Assembly (NCBI GenBank): GCA_017545595.1
Contig: JAFWLO010000010.1
Span: 1 to 64,000 of the forward strand
Direction: 5' to 3'
Length of the DNA stretch: 64,000 nt
Source of the DNA: Candidatus Saccharimonadota bacterium
GTDB taxonomy: Bacteria > Patescibacteriota > Saccharimonadia > Saccharimonadales > Saccharimonadaceae
The notes under the pieces were generated by a model that was given only the letters and a program-made list of their open reading frames with translations, had not been told where the DNA came from and searched no databases. Shown here piece after piece: positions 1 to 8,409 of the stretch (position 1 is its first letter; each line of letters begins with the position of its first letter). The position numbers were made by a program, and so were the translations under genes.

Positions 1-133
1 AGCATATTAAGCGCGAAGCCCACTCCAAGATAAGGATTCCCTATGAGACCCCAGAAAGAAGATCTGGTTGATAGGAGCAAGGTGGAAGCACGGTAACGTG
101 TGGAGCCGAAGCTTACTAAACGGTCCATCGCCT
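1..133 (+). rRNA. 23S rRNA, 3' end (partial)
   Basis: The first bases match the extreme 3' domain of bacterial 23S rRNA: an AGCATATTAAGCGCGAAGCC segment, the GGTTGATAGG block, and an ending close to CTTACTAAACGGTCC. The 5' part lies outside the window. The 3' end is estimated from the point where conservation is lost. Confidence 0.88.
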
Positions 134-414
134 TTTTATGCCCATATTACTGATTTTATCTTGAGATATTTTCGGTAATATGGTAGACTTAGTCAACAAC
201 CGGCGTATGATTCGCCGAGCCAATTAAAATCTAGCATCTGATGGATGTCAATAGCCTACACAATCTCTAGCCTGATTGCGTAGTTGTTGCGAAGCAACGT
301 CAAAATCCTTGTCAAATTAGCGACATGTGCGGTAATTTGGCAAAAAACTGTTTTCTTTTGACGTTGGGAACTTTTCTTTTATGAAAAGAAAAGTGCCCAT
401 AGCGTAGCGGCGTT
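134..414 (+). other. 23S-5S internal transcribed spacer
   Basis: This 281-bp spacer has no tRNA or credible ORF. It holds two small hairpins: GTTGCGAAGCAAC near 285, and a longer one near 371-391 in which CTTTTCTTTT pairs with AAAAGAAAAG. These may be processing sites. It also contains one copy (about 335-348) of a GGTAATTTGGCAAA motif that recurs in the 23-bp tandem array near 24.3 kb. Confidence 0.6.
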
Positions 415-520
415 TTGGCGTCCATACCGCCAGGGAAATACCTGTTCCCATTCCGAACACAGAAGTCAAGCCTGGTAGGGGCGATTATACTGCAATAGCG
501 GGAAACTAGCAAGATGCCAA
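415..520 (+). rRNA. rrf: 5S rRNA
   Basis: The 5S core CTGTTCCCATTCCGAACAC is present, followed by AGAAGTCAAG. Helix I closes between TTGGCGTC at the 5' end and GATGCCAA at the 3' end, giving about 106 nt. The last 51 nt plus the terminator are duplicated exactly at 1510-1601. Confidence 0.9.
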
Positions 521-561
521 TTTATGATTAAACCTCCCCTTTAACGGGAGGTTTTTTCTTT
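470..561 (+). repeat. 92-bp direct repeat, copy 1 (5S 3' end plus terminator)
   Basis: Every base of 470-561 recurs at 1510-1601. The repeat begins inside 5S and ends just after the terminator T-run. Together the copies bracket a 948-bp insert. Confidence 0.97.
531..560 (+). terminator. rRNA operon terminator
   Basis: AACCTCCC pairs with GGGAGGTT across a short loop and is followed by a T-rich run. It lies 10 bp after 5S and is part of the duplicated 92-bp segment. Confidence 0.85.
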
Positions 562-595
562 GTCGGAAATTCGCACCCTATGCTATCATGTAGTC

Positions 596-877
596 ATGAC
601 CGACAAAAAATTCTCCAAGTCTGCCAATTTCTTCATTGTCATCGCCGCTCTCATCGCCCTCTCTGTTATTTTGGCATTCTTTTACTTCTCCTTCGACGGC
701 ACGGGGAGACTTCAGTGGTTACTCACGTTCCACAATGACGAACTCACCGACTTCGCCGAAAACTTCCTCAAAGGAGATTCTTGTTCAAAATCTATTGACG
801 TCGCAAAGAAATACCATTATAATAAAAATATCACCCCCCGGCCTGGGTCCGTCCCCGCCGGGGCCATATTTTTTTAG
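596..877 (+). CDS. small membrane protein of the 5S insertion
   Basis: I do not recognise this 93-residue protein. One clear membrane segment covers about residues 12-31 (FFIVIAALIALSVILAFFYF), followed by an acidic region and a C-terminus that reads through a GC-rich hairpin (TPRPGSVPAGAIFF). The ATG at 596 is preferred over the upstream one at 560 because a TATCAT -10 box (584-589) ends 6 nt before it, as in the leaderless genes of this genome. It sits 10 bp before the NYN gene and was probably inserted with it. The odd tail suggests a truncated 3' end whose last codons come from foreign sequence. Function is unknown. Confidence 0.5.
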   Translation: MTDKKFSKSANFFIVIAALIALSVILAFFYFSFDGTGRLQWLLTFHNDELTDFAENFLKGDSCSKSIDVAKKYHYNKNITPRPGSVPAGAIFF

Positions 878-887
878 AGAGGTGACT

Positions 888-1499
888 ATGAGTACTGTAG
901 TGTATATAGACGGCCAAAACTTTTTATACAAAGTCGCCGAAATTTTACAAAACGCTAATCTAATTTCCGACAAACAAGATCTCGTCTCTATAGACATAAA
1001 ATCTCTGCTCTCTAATCTCGCCGATGACAGTTCAGAGATCCGCTACTACGGCGTCAAACGAATTTGCCATAACGGCAAATACGGCAAAGAAATATCAGAC
1101 AAAGCCATTCGTTTCTCTGATAGCCTCCGCCGCTTTAAAAACTACCTCGCGCAAAACAACATCAAATACATCCCAAAGGGCAGCCTCAAAGTTCGCATCA
1201 CGGACGAATGTAAAAACTGCGGTTACATTGACTACAAATTCCAAGAAAAAGGCGTCGACGTCGGCCTAGCGGTAGATTTAGTTCGCGATGCGCTCGAGAA
1301 CAGTATCAAGCATATAATTTTACTGAGTTCCGACACCGACCTCTTACCAGCTCTCCAAATTATCAAGGAAAAACACGTCAAACTATCTTATATCGCCTTC
1401 AAAAATCAAGCTACCATCTCGCTTGCCAAAATCGCCGACCAGGTCCTATACTTAGAAAAGCAACAAATTATTGACGCCTATTTAGACTCCTTAAACTAA
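888..1499 (+). CDS. NYN (LabA/DUF88-type) domain protein
   Basis: A 203-residue protein of the NYN/PIN-like fold, predicted metal-dependent RNases. The ATG at 888 follows an AGAGGTGACT ribosome-binding site. The family signature is visible: YIDGQNF near residues 6-12 (first acidic residue), VDVGLAVDLV near residue 125, and LLSSDTDLLPALQ near residue 146, supplying the other catalytic aspartates. A DECKNCGY stretch could bind metal. Longer in-frame extension upstream is low-complexity and not supported. The gene is the main cargo between the 92-bp repeats, separating it from the rRNA operon. A different NYN gene occurs in the cassette island at 20.7 kb. RNase activity is inferred from the fold only. 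Confidence 0.8.
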   Translation: MSTVVYIDGQNFLYKVAEILQNANLISDKQDLVSIDIKSLLSNLADDSSEIRYYGVKRICHNGKYGKEISDKAIRFSDSLRRFKNYLAQNNIKYIPKGSLKVRITDECKNCGYIDYKFQEKGVDVGLAVDLVRDALENSIKHIILLSSDTDLLPALQIIKEKHVKLSYIAFKNQATISLAKIADQVLYLEKQQIIDAYLDSLN

Positions 1500-1509
1500 C
1501 CACATCCAT

Positions 1510-1601
1510 GCCTGGTAGGGGCGATTATACTGCAATAGCGGGAAACTAGCAAGATGCCAATTTATGATTAAACCTCCCCTTTAACGGGAGGTTTTTTCTT
1601 T
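1510..1601 (+). repeat. 92-bp direct repeat, copy 2 (5S 3' end plus terminator)
   Basis: Exact copy of 470-561. The partial 5S here lacks its 5' half and cannot be functional, but the duplicated terminator probably ends transcription of the inserted NYN gene. Confidence 0.97.
1571..1600 (+). terminator. duplicated terminator after NYN gene
   Basis: Second copy of the rRNA terminator hairpin and T-run. It lies about 70 bp after the stop of the NYN gene. Confidence 0.8.
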
Positions 1602-1662
1602 ACCCATCCCTGTCAGAAGTCTTATTTTCCCCTTCGAACTAGCCCTAAAACGCGCTCAAACC

Positions 1663-1691
1663 TTTACTTTTTTGCCTTTTTGTGATATAAT
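1663..1691 (+). promoter_or_regulatory. consensus promoter for the 1757 gene
   Basis: TTTACT at 1663-1668 and TATAAT at 1686-1691 are separated by 17 bp, with TGTGA before the -10. The leader is about 60 nt and ends in an AGGAGG site before the ATG at 1757. Confidence 0.75.
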
Positions 1692-1756
1692 AGAAGGATA
1701 GCGTCAGCTAGCACAGAAAAACCGATTTTTCTCTCTTAAAATCAGGAGGTGCGCCT

Positions 1757-2467
1757 ATGAAACCCCACCCGACCGACTTAGAAACCTTTCAACGTATTTA
1801 TGGTGACAGCGAAGAAACAATTACGGAAGTCCAGAGACAAATAGTTTGCACAAAATACCCCTATCCCACAGAACTCGTCAACGAATGGGCAAAACTCTCT
1901 TGTCCTGCCTGGGAAAGAAACTCATTTTTGCGTTTCTTAAACCGAAAAAAGTATCAGATTGCCGCGACTAACTTCTACAAATCCTACGGCCATCTTGAAT
2001 GTATGCGTCTCTATCGCAAGGGTTACTGTTCCGTAAACACCTACCCCTGGCCATTCCGTGACGAAGACTTCGCAGATTGGGCCGACGGCGACTCGAGCAA
2101 CCCCTATAATCTGGTTTTCGACCAGAGTGGCTGTATAATTCGTCATCCGACCTCTTATTGTGCCTGGAAAATCTACGAAGCGACCGGCTCCTGGCCGAAG
2201 CAAACTTCAAGTACTCGCTACAAATCCTATGACTGGGAGAATTTCCTCTTCGAAGCCGGCTACAAGTACGCCTGTTACCCCGACGTAATAAAATCCTCAA
2301 AAACCAGCTTCGTCGGCATAAATCCCAGTGATGGCCAGTTCGGGATTGTAGTTTGGCTCGAGGTTATTCTCGACACCTTCAGCGCACTCGTTTCGACTTA
2401 TCGCAACAACAATTACTCCTTAGAAAAGGTCGATATCGATGATTTTGTTTGGATTAAAATCGGCTAA
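1757..2467 (+). CDS. orphan hypothetical protein, aromatic-rich
   Basis: I do not recognise this 236-residue protein. It has no signal peptide or membrane helix and is unusually rich in Trp, Tyr and Cys, with repeated short motifs such as SYGHLECMRLYRKGYC and GYKYACYP. The start is set by AGGAGGTGCGCCT immediately before the ATG. It has its own consensus promoter with a long leader and its own terminator, so it is a monocistronic, probably well-expressed gene just downstream of the 5S insertion. The spaced tryptophans and a SWPKQTSSTRYKSYDWENFLFEAGY block could suggest a repeated DNA- or RNA-binding helical module, but that is a guess. Confidence 0.7.
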   Translation: MKPHPTDLETFQRIYGDSEETITEVQRQIVCTKYPYPTELVNEWAKLSCPAWERNSFLRFLNRKKYQIAATNFYKSYGHLECMRLYRKGYCSVNTYPWPFRDEDFADWADGDSSNPYNLVFDQSGCIIRHPTSYCAWKIYEATGSWPKQTSSTRYKSYDWENFLFEAGYKYACYPDVIKSSKTSFVGINPSDGQFGIVVWLEVILDTFSALVSTYRNNNYSLEKVDIDDFVWIKIG

Positions 2468-2472
2468 CCCTT

Positions 2473-2500
2473 GCCTCGCTAGAAAGCGGGGCTTTTTCTT
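2473..2500 (+). terminator. terminator after the 1757 gene
   Basis: GCCTCGCT pairs with AGCGGGGC across an AGAA loop and is followed by TTTTTCTT. It starts 5 bp after the stop codon. Confidence 0.85.
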
Positions 2501-2655
2501 GGGCCAAAAAATCTCAAATCTCAAACCCCCTTGACTCTCTGAATCTTCTTAGTCCTCTCAAAAACCTCTCCAGAAGCTTAAATTCCCCCCTAAACCCCCT
2601 TCCTTCTTCCCCTCAAAAAGGTTATAATAAGCCTATAATTTAACGAGGTAATAAC

Positions 2656-3699
2656 ATGGCGAAAAAACAAGCGGTGGAAAAAACAGCGGTGGCAAAAGGT
2701 GAAGATGGTCGTTCTCAGGCCTTAAATCTCGCAATTTCTCAGATTACGAAACAATTTGGCGACGGTTCAATCATGAAGCTCGGCGAGACGAAAAAAATCG
2801 ACGTCCAGCTCATTCCTTCCGGCTCTCTTTCGCTTGATCTCGCCCTAGGTGGAGGCTACCCGAAAGGTCGTATTATCGAAATCTACGGTCCCGAGTCCTC
2901 CGGAAAAACGACTTTAACCCTCCACGCAATCGCCGAAATCCAAAAACAAGGCGGAACAGCCGCCTTCATCGACGCCGAGCACGCCCTCGACCCTGCCTAC
3001 GCGAAGCGCATCGGCGTTGACACCTCTAATCTTCTTATTTCTCAGCCCGACAACGGCGAGCAGGCTCTCGAAATCTGCGAAACCCTTGTCCGCTCTGGCG
3101 CCGTCGACCTTATCGTCGTCGACTCTGTCGCCGCTCTCGTCCCTCAGGCGGAAATCGACGGCGACATGGGTGACGCCCAGATGGGTCTCCAGGCCCGTCT
3201 CATGTCTCAGGCTATGCGCAAGTTGACCGGCATCATCTCAAAGTCCAAGGCGACCGTCATCTTCATCAACCAAATCCGCATGAAAATCGGCGTCATGTTT
3301 GGGAATCCCGAAACCACGACCGGCGGAAACGCGTTAAAATTCTACGCCTCTGTTCGTCTCGATATTCGTCGTATCGGCCAGATTAAAGACGGCGACAGCG
3401 TCTCGGGGAACCGCACGAAGGTCAAAGTCGTCAAAAACAAAATCGCCGCGCCGTTCAGAACTGCCGAGTTTGACATCATGTATAACGAGGGCATCTCTAA
3501 AGTTGGCGACATCCTCGACCTCGCCGTCCAATACGGCGTAATCGACAAGGCTGGTGCCTTCTTGAAGTACAACGGAGAAACCCTCGGTCAGGGTCGTGAA
3601 GCCGTGAAAAAACTCTTCCGAGAAAAGCCCGAACTCATGGAAGAAATCGAGAAAAAGGTCCGCGAAGAGTCTCAGAGAAGGGAAGGGAGCGAGTTTTAA
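2656..3699 (+). CDS. recA: recombinase RecA
   Basis: RecA strand-exchange ATPase of 347 residues, the usual bacterial length. The Walker A motif GPESSGKTT is at residues 78-86 and Walker [10 protein letters not shown] at about 152-160. The L1/L2 DNA-binding loops include [20 protein letters not shown]. The C-terminus is short and charged. It catalyses homologous pairing in repair and would be the natural engine for recombination among the repeated cassettes at 17-27 kb. The gene is first in a recA-nudix-recX cluster, and its stop overlaps the next start as TAATG. Upstream are two TATAAT-like boxes and a GAGG site. Confidence 0.99.
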   Translation: MAKKQAVEKTAVAKGEDGRSQALNLAISQITKQFGDGSIMKLGETKKIDVQLIPSGSLSLDLALGGGYPKGRIIEIYGPESSGKTTLTLHAIAEIQKQGGTAAFIDAEHALDPAYAKRIGVDTSNLLISQPDNGEQALEICETLVRSGAVDLIVVDSVAALVPQAEIDGDMGDAQMGLQARLMSQAMRKLTGIISKSKATVIFINQIRMKIGVMFGNPETTTGGNALKFYASVRLDIRRIGQIKDGDSVSGNRTKVKVVKNKIAAPFRTAEFDIMYNEGISKVGDILDLAVQYGVIDKAGAFLKYNGETLGQGREAVKKLFREKPELMEEIEKKVREESQRREGSEF

Positions 3700-4208
3700 T
3701 GCCTAAAAAGCCTTATTCTCACTACACCAAATACGCCGTCCAAGACCCCTCAGGCCCTTATGAGGGCGGAGTCTGCCTCTGGCTCTACAAGATAGAAAAC
3801 GGCGAAGTTTTTCTCCTCTTTCAGAAGCGTGCTCTCTCGGTCAACAATGGCGGTTTTTACGATTCTTCCGCTGGCGGTCACATCGACGAAGGAGAAGACC
3901 CTCTCACCGCCGTCCTGCGCGAAACCAAAGAAGAAATCGGTCTCGAAATCTCTAAAGAAGACCTCCGGTTTCTCACCTCATACATCGAAGGGAACAAATA
4001 TATCCACGTCTATCTCTCTGACCGAACCGGCCTCGACGACCTCTTTACGCTAAATTACGACGAAGTTGACAGCATAGAATGGGTTTCTCTCGCTGATTTC
4101 GATAAGTTTGTCGAAGAAAACATAAAACCTCCGCTAAAAAAGGACCGCTTCCACCTCCCCGCCGTGAAACGCTTCCTAGAAGAAGACCTCAAAATAAGCT
4201 TAAAATAA
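3699..4208 (+). CDS. Nudix hydrolase
   Basis: A 169-residue Nudix-family pyrophosphohydrolase, cytosolic. The Nudix box runs from Gly60 to about residue 82, with the REXXEEXG core present as RETKEEIG. The domain organisation (VCLWLYKIENGEVFLLFQKRA, then GGFYDSSAGGHID) resembles isopentenyl-diphosphate isomerase or MutT-like enzymes that act on NDP derivatives, but substrate cannot be assigned. Its start codon overlaps the recA stop by one base, so it is translationally coupled to recA. A role in nucleotide sanitation would fit the repair context. Confidence 0.9.
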   Translation: MPKKPYSHYTKYAVQDPSGPYEGGVCLWLYKIENGEVFLLFQKRALSVNNGGFYDSSAGGHIDEGEDPLTAVLRETKEEIGLEISKEDLRFLTSYIEGNKYIHVYLSDRTGLDDLFTLNYDEVDSIEWVSLADFDKFVEENIKPPLKKDRFHLPAVKRFLEEDLKISLK

Positions 4209-4246
4209 GCTTAAAATCCTTAAAATTTAAGAGAAGGGAATAACAA

Positions 4247-5110
4247 GTGAGAATCGTCAACTTAAATGGAGATGTTACTCTAACCGACCCAGAGAACGAC
4301 CTCGAGGAAGACCTCCCCTTCTCTAAAGCCACATTCGGCCGAGAAATTGTCGACCGCGACCCCCATAAAATCACCGACATAAAGCCCGCTGTTCGCGACA
4401 AAAACCGCGTAAACATTTTCCTCGGCTCTGTTTTTGCTTTTTCTCTCGACATCTCCCAAGTTGTCGATTTTCATCTTAGCGTCGGAAAAACCCTCACCGA
4501 CAAGGAAATAAAAGAACTCGAATCCGCCTCGGAATTCGGAAAACTCTATAACTCCACTCTCGAATGGGTTTTTACCCGCCCCCATTCCATCAAAGAAACT
4601 CGCGACCATCTCGAACAAAAACTCATTCGCCGCCGTCTCGATAACAAACATCGTCGAGAAAACGCCGAACGTATGAAAGTTGACCCTGAGTTCGCTGCAA
4701 AACGCGAGGATCTTAAAATTCAAACCAAGGAGCGCAAGCTTTTCTCCGAAGAAGACATAGAAAAAGTAATTTCTCGCCTTATCGAGAAAAAATACCTCGA
4801 CGATCGTAAATTCGCCCAGTGGTATATCGAAAACCGTTTCGTGAAAAAAGGCATTTCACGCCGCCGTCTCGCCGATGAGCTGGCGAAAAAGGGAATCGAC
4901 CGCTCGATTATTTCCGAACTCCTCTCTTCTTCGGAAAGAACCGACGTCGAAGAGATAAAAAAGGTCATAAAAAAGAAAGGAACTCGCCTCGACTCCTCGA
5001 AACTCCTAAGAAAACTCGTCTCAATGGGCTTTCCATACGAACTTTCTCGCTCTCTCCTCGAGGACTACAAATCCGATCCCGAAGGTTTCTTCGCGGATTC
5101 AGACTTTTGA
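4247..5110 (+). CDS. recX: regulatory protein RecX
   Basis: RecX family modulator of RecA filaments, 287 residues and longer than typical (about 150-270). The start is a GTG at 4247 after AGAAGGG. The N-terminal 110 residues are extra and include an IFLGSVFAFSLD beta-rich stretch. The recX helical repeats follow, with diagnostic blocks FSEEDIEKVISRLIEKKYLDDRKFAQWYI and GISRRRLADELAKKGID (shown here in part). Its position just after recA is the classical arrangement and supports the assignment. It ends with TGA, showing that UGA is a stop in this organism. Confidence 0.93.
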   Translation: MRIVNLNGDVTLTDPENDLEEDLPFSKATFGREIVDRDPHKITDIKPAVRDKNRVNIFLGSVFAFSLDISQVVDFHLSVGKTLTDKEIKELESASEFGKLYNSTLEWVFTRPHSIKETRDHLEQKLIRRRLDNKHRRENAERMKVDPEFAAKREDLKIQTKERKLFSEEDIEKVISRLIEKKYLDDRKFAQWYIENRFVKKGISRRRLADELAKKGIDRSIISELLSSSERTDVEEIKKVIKKKGTRLDSSKLLRKLVSMGFPYELSRSLLEDYKSDPEGFFADSDF

Positions 5111-5131
5111 TATTTTTACGTCTATAATTTG

Positions 5132-5740
5132 TTATTTCTCTACTTTCCTCAAGCTCTCGACGATTTTTTCATTATAAACCTTCGTTAGCTTCTCCCCGGC
5201 CCCTCTAACTTCGTCTTTGAGCTCACTAAACTTCTCTTCAATTTTCGCATTGTCTTTCGAGTCATAAACTTCCTTAAACTCCTCTATCTTCTTCGCGAGC
5301 TCCCTAGTCTCCGCTTTCGCTTCTTCGACCGTCATTTTCTCCGCCAGCCCTCGAACTGCTTCAACGTAGCTCCCAATATTATCCGAATTCAGCTCTTCCC
5401 CCGAAATATTTTTAAGCTCTCCTGCTTTCTCCTGGATGTTTGCTTTTTCTGATATCAGCTTCGAGATTTCTAACAGCTCTCCCTTCGTTCTCTCAATCTC
5501 CTCTGTTTTCCCAGCTTCCTTCCCCCTTCCTTCGGCATATTTGTAAAGATAGAACCCTCCTCCTCCAAGCCCGGTGATAATGATGACGATGATAAAAATC
5601 TTCACTACCCCCGAAATTCCTCTCCTCCTAGTTCTTCTTTCTCTGTTCTCTGCATCTCTCTTCATCTCTTCTCGTGCCTCCCTTGGATTTCTTTCAGCTC
5701 TTTTTTCTCCAGTTCCCCAAGTTCTTGTTCTATATTGCAT
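5132..5740 (-). CDS. single-pass membrane protein with coiled coil
   Basis: I cannot assign a family to this 202-residue protein. A very basic N-terminal 40 residues (cytosolic) is followed by one membrane segment at about 45-66 (VVKIFIIVIIITGLGGGGFY) and a long Glu/Lys-rich region with heptad character out to the C-terminus, likely an extracytoplasmic coiled coil. GAAGGAG-like ribosome-binding sequence precedes the ATG. It lies 9 bp after the DUF3152 gene on the same strand, so it is probably the last gene of the PRC-barrel/DUF3152 operon. A structural envelope role is inferred. Confidence 0.75.
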   Translation of the reverse strand: MQYRTRTWGTGEKRAERNPREAREEMKRDAENRERRTRRRGISGVVKIFIIVIIITGLGGGGFYLYKYAEGRGKEAGKTEEIERTKGELLEISKLISEKANIQEKAGELKNISGEELNSDNIGSYVEAVRGLAEKMTVEEAKAETRELAKKIEEFKEVYDSKDNAKIEEKFSELKDEVRGAGEKLTKVYNEKIVESLRKVEK

Positions 5741-5749
5741 ATTTTCTCC

Positions 5750-6601
5750 TTATCTTAACGTCCAAAGTTCGCTTTCGAGTGGCCAAGCATTAAAGCTATC
5801 ACATCCCCTGAGCCCAGTTGACTGCTGAAGCATAACTGGCGCCGGTCCTCCATTTTCACACTTCTCAACGTGATTATAATGCCCCAACCAATGCCCCATC
5901 TCGTGATTCACGACCATATGTTGATAATCTCGCGTCCCCATCCCCGCTCCTCGACTCGCGTCTGTCCCCTCTCGCCACCTCAGATCGTTGATAATAACTT
6001 CATTATTGAAAGTTGTGCATGACAAATCCCCCGAGCATCCTCCCGTCGCGTCGAGATGCTCAGCGTCGGAAAGAATAATATTAACGTCTTGTCCGCTCTG
6101 AACCTCAACGAATCTCAGCCCCGCCCTAGTCCATCCTCTCGGGTCAGAAAGCGTCTCCTTGACCTTCACTCTAAAATCCTCATAATCCGCCACGACTGTC
6201 CCCCAAACCATGGTTTTATAATAAATCACCTTCTCTCCGTTCACCATGTGTCCCGACGCCGTCTCTGTCGAAAGCGTATTTGTTCCGTTCGGGTTTAGTC
6301 CTGCTTCTCCGCTAGAAGAAAGAACCTCCTCCGGCCACTTCGCGTATCTTTCTGGCAAAAATATTTCAATCTTATCTTTCTCAATATCTCTTGCAAGCGG
6401 ATAATTCTCGAAAAACTCAGAATCCGCTCCTTCGCGATTCGTGTCAGCTTCAGCCTCCTGAACACTCTGATTTTCCGTAACTTCCTCTGCTCCAGCGTTC
6501 TGAACAAAAAATTTGTTCAATCCTAAGATTGTTGTAAAAATTACAACAATTACCCCTGTAAAATTCCTTAAAAACCTTAAAATAACCTTAAAATCTCTCA
6601 T
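5750..6601 (-). CDS. DUF3152-type zinc metallopeptidase, membrane-anchored
   Basis: A 283-residue protein with an N-terminal membrane segment (about residues 10-28) and an extracytoplasmic domain. The zinc-binding HEMGHWLGH motif has His233, Glu234, His237 and His241. The following region (PAPVMLQQSTGLRGC) matches the conserved C-terminal signature I associate with DUF3152, a family best known from Actinobacteria. It is therefore probably a secreted or anchored metalloprotease of the metzincin-like type. Cysteines at about 189, 195, 248 and 267 could form disulfides. The start overlaps the stop of the PRC-barrel gene, so the two are coupled. Confidence 0.85.
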   Translation of the reverse strand: MRDFKVILRFLRNFTGVIVVIFTTILGLNKFFVQNAGAEEVTENQSVQEAEADTNREGADSEFFENYPLARDIEKDKIEIFLPERYAKWPEEVLSSSGEAGLNPNGTNTLSTETASGHMVNGEKVIYYKTMVWGTVVADYEDFRVKVKETLSDPRGWTRAGLRFVEVQSGQDVNIILSDAEHLDATGGCSGDLSCTTFNNEVIINDLRWREGTDASRGAGMGTRDYQHMVVNHEMGHWLGHYNHVEKCENGGPAPVMLQQSTGLRGCDSFNAWPLESELWTLR

Positions 6602-7200
6602 TCATTGTCCTTTCTTCGGACTCTCTGGGAAGAAAAATCCGGCTCTCTGAACGGATTTATGAAGTTCGGAACAAACTCTTCTTTGACGGCGACTTTCTTA
6701 ATTTTGTCTTCCTCATCTTTTACGATTATTTTATAATCCGTAATCTCGACAATCTCTCTCCGAGGAATAATTAGCTCCGGATCAATAAACGCCTTCAAAA
6801 TCGGCCTCTTCACGATGAGCTGTCTGACGGAAAAATTGTCTGTGTTGACCGTAAAATCAATCACCTTTCCGAGCTTCGAGCCCTTTTTTGTTACGACCGA
6901 AAGCCCAAAAAGGGAAAAATTGAGTTTGAGAACTTTATCGAGCTTTATCACGTCGCCCTTTTTGACGAACACTTCCGCTGAATCAACAACCATTCCAAGC
7001 TGAGAAAATTCTCGCACGTCCCTTGTTTCGAGCAAATCCCCAATCTCCGGGTCGTCCCGAACAATCGGCCCGCCAACTTTGAACGCCATGATTTTAAGAT
7101 TGTCGGGGTTGACGATTTCTCGCTCAACCTGCGCGACCATTCCCCCAAGATGTAAAGAAAGCACCGGAAAATTGATTAATTTCGAAGCATCAATTAACAT
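6598..7200 (-). CDS. PRC-barrel domain protein
   Basis: A 200-residue cytosolic protein with two PRC-barrel-like beta domains. The second contains the typical GSKLGKVIDFTVNTDNFSVRQLIV pattern (given in part), a family-wide GXXXGXVXD signature also seen in RimM and photosynthetic H subunits. Function in CPR bacteria is unknown; roles in RNA metabolism or at membranes are possible. The -10 box TATAAT ends 6 nt before the ATG, so the transcript is probably leaderless. It heads the operon with the DUF3152 peptidase and the coiled-coil protein. Confidence 0.8.
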   Translation of the reverse strand: MLIDASKLINFPVLSLHLGGMVAQVEREIVNPDNLKIMAFKVGGPIVRDDPEIGDLLETRDVREFSQLGMVVDSAEVFVKKGDVIKLDKVLKLNFSLFGLSVVTKKGSKLGKVIDFTVNTDNFSVRQLIVKRPILKAFIDPELIIPRREIVEITDYKIIVKDEEDKIKKVAVKEEFVPNFINPFREPDFSSQRVRRKDNE

Positions 7201-7224
7201 ACCTTAATTATAGCATAACAAAGT

Positions 7225-8076
7225 TCATAAGCGGAATCCGTTTCTCCCGATTTTAACCAATCTGTCCCCAGGCAAGTTAAACTTTTTTCCGTTCTCATAG
7301 TTCAAAATCGCGTCCAAAAATTCTTCTCTCTGAGGACGCGTCGTGGAAATTCCCGCTCTCCCTAGCCCCGCTCGCAAAATTTCGAGCGAGACATCTCTCT
7401 CATTTTCTCGAAAAATCTCTCGAGAAAAGCATAAATCCTCCGGCAAAATCTCCTCAAAAATCTCATCAATTTCCCGAACAATCTCCCTCTGCCTCCTCCA
7501 AAGTGAAAAAATCTCCAATTTTTGCTCCCTCGGAAGAGCTCTTACCTTTTTTCTCACTCTGTTTCTAAGATAATCGTCGCTCTCGTTCGTCGGATCTTGA
7601 CGGAATCGAATCGAATTCTCCCCAGCATATTTTAAAATATCCTTTTTATCGTAGATTTCTGGGAAAAATCCGTCGATAAACGGTCTTCTTATTCCAAGTC
7701 CTGACAGCCCAGAAAGCCCTCTAAACCCCGTCCCACGGATAAAATTTATCGCTGTCGTCTCGATGAGGTCGTCTAGGTGGTGTGCCGTAAAAATCTCACC
7801 TCTGTTCTTGAACGCTACTTTTCTTAAAAACGCATATCTTGCTCGCCGTGCCTCCTCTTCGGAAACGCCCTCTCCGAGCTCCCCCTCCCCCCGAAAAACC
7901 TCAATTCCCGCCTCCCCAGCGACTTTTTTAACAAACTCCGCATCAAGCTTTGAGCTTTCTCTCGTCCCGTGGTCAAACGTCGCAACGACGAATGAATCCT
8001 TCTCGAATTTTCTCAAAAATATATCGAGGAGCACCATCGAATCGACTCCTCCCGAAACCGCCAAAACTCTTTTCAT
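7225..8076 (-). CDS. tilS: tRNA(Ile)-lysidine synthase TilS
   Basis: Converts C34 of the CAU-anticodon tRNA-Ile to lysidine so that it reads AUA. The PP-loop motif SGGVDSM is at residues 8-14, and DHGTRESSKLDAEFV and HHLDDLIETTAINFIRGT are the expected downstream blocks. At 283 residues it lacks the C-terminal substrate-binding domains of the 430-residue E. coli protein, as in many reduced genomes. The start is ATG at 8076; a TATAAT box ends 8 nt upstream, so the mRNA is probably leaderless. Confidence 0.95.
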   Translation of the reverse strand: MKRVLAVSGGVDSMVLLDIFLRKFEKDSFVVATFDHGTRESSKLDAEFVKKVAGEAGIEVFRGEGELGEGVSEEEARRARYAFLRKVAFKNRGEIFTAHHLDDLIETTAINFIRGTGFRGLSGLSGLGIRRPFIDGFFPEIYDKKDILKYAGENSIRFRQDPTNESDDYLRNRVRKKVRALPREQKLEIFSLWRRQREIVREIDEIFEEILPEDLCFSREIFRENERDVSLEILRAGLGRAGISTTRPQREEFLDAILNYENGKKFNLPGDRLVKIGRNGFRL

Positions 8077-8169
8077 TTAGAAAAATTATAACATTTTCCT
8101 TTTCAAAAATAAAAAACTTATGCTAAAATAGAAATAATCATTTATTTCAAAGTTAACCAGAAGGGCAAT

Positions 8170-8370
8170 ATGGCTACAAAATCCTCTAAAAAATCAACAA
8201 CCTCTAAAAAATCCGTGGCGAAAGCCCCGAAATCCGCTCCCAGGAAAAAGACCATCCGCGAGAGCCTAGACGAGTCTGAAGTCCTCCGCTTCCATATGAA
8301 AATCATCACCATCCTCTCTATTGTCGTCTGTGTTCTCGTCGGCGCCCTCCTTCTCTCTATCCTTCAATAA
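8170..8370 (+). CDS. small basic membrane protein
   Basis: A 66-residue protein with a Lys/Ser/Pro-rich N-terminal tail (about 1-40) and one C-terminal membrane segment (about 43-65, IITILSIVVCVLVGALLLSI). The ribosome-binding site AGAAGGG precedes the ATG. It lies between tilS (divergent) and lepA (same strand). I do not recognise the family. Tail-anchored topology with the basic part in the cytoplasm is the likely arrangement. Confidence 0.7.
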   Translation: MATKSSKKSTTSKKSVAKAPKSAPRKKTIRESLDESEVLRFHMKIITILSIVVCVLVGALLLSILQ

Positions 8371-8396
8371 TCCTCGCCGGATTAACGGATTTATGT

Positions 8397-8402
8397 TATA
8401 AT
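8397..8402 (+). promoter_or_regulatory. -10 box of leaderless lepA
   Basis: TATAAT with TATGT before it. Only 7 nt separate it from the lepA ATG at 8410, so transcription should begin at or next to the start codon. Confidence 0.7.
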
Positions 8403-8409
8403 TTCTCTC

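Noticed and set aside
636-887. N-terminal extension of the NYN protein up to 636
   Set aside because: The extension is Ser/Pro-rich out-of-frame reading of the small membrane protein. A ribosome-binding site and the IDGQN motif support the start at 888.
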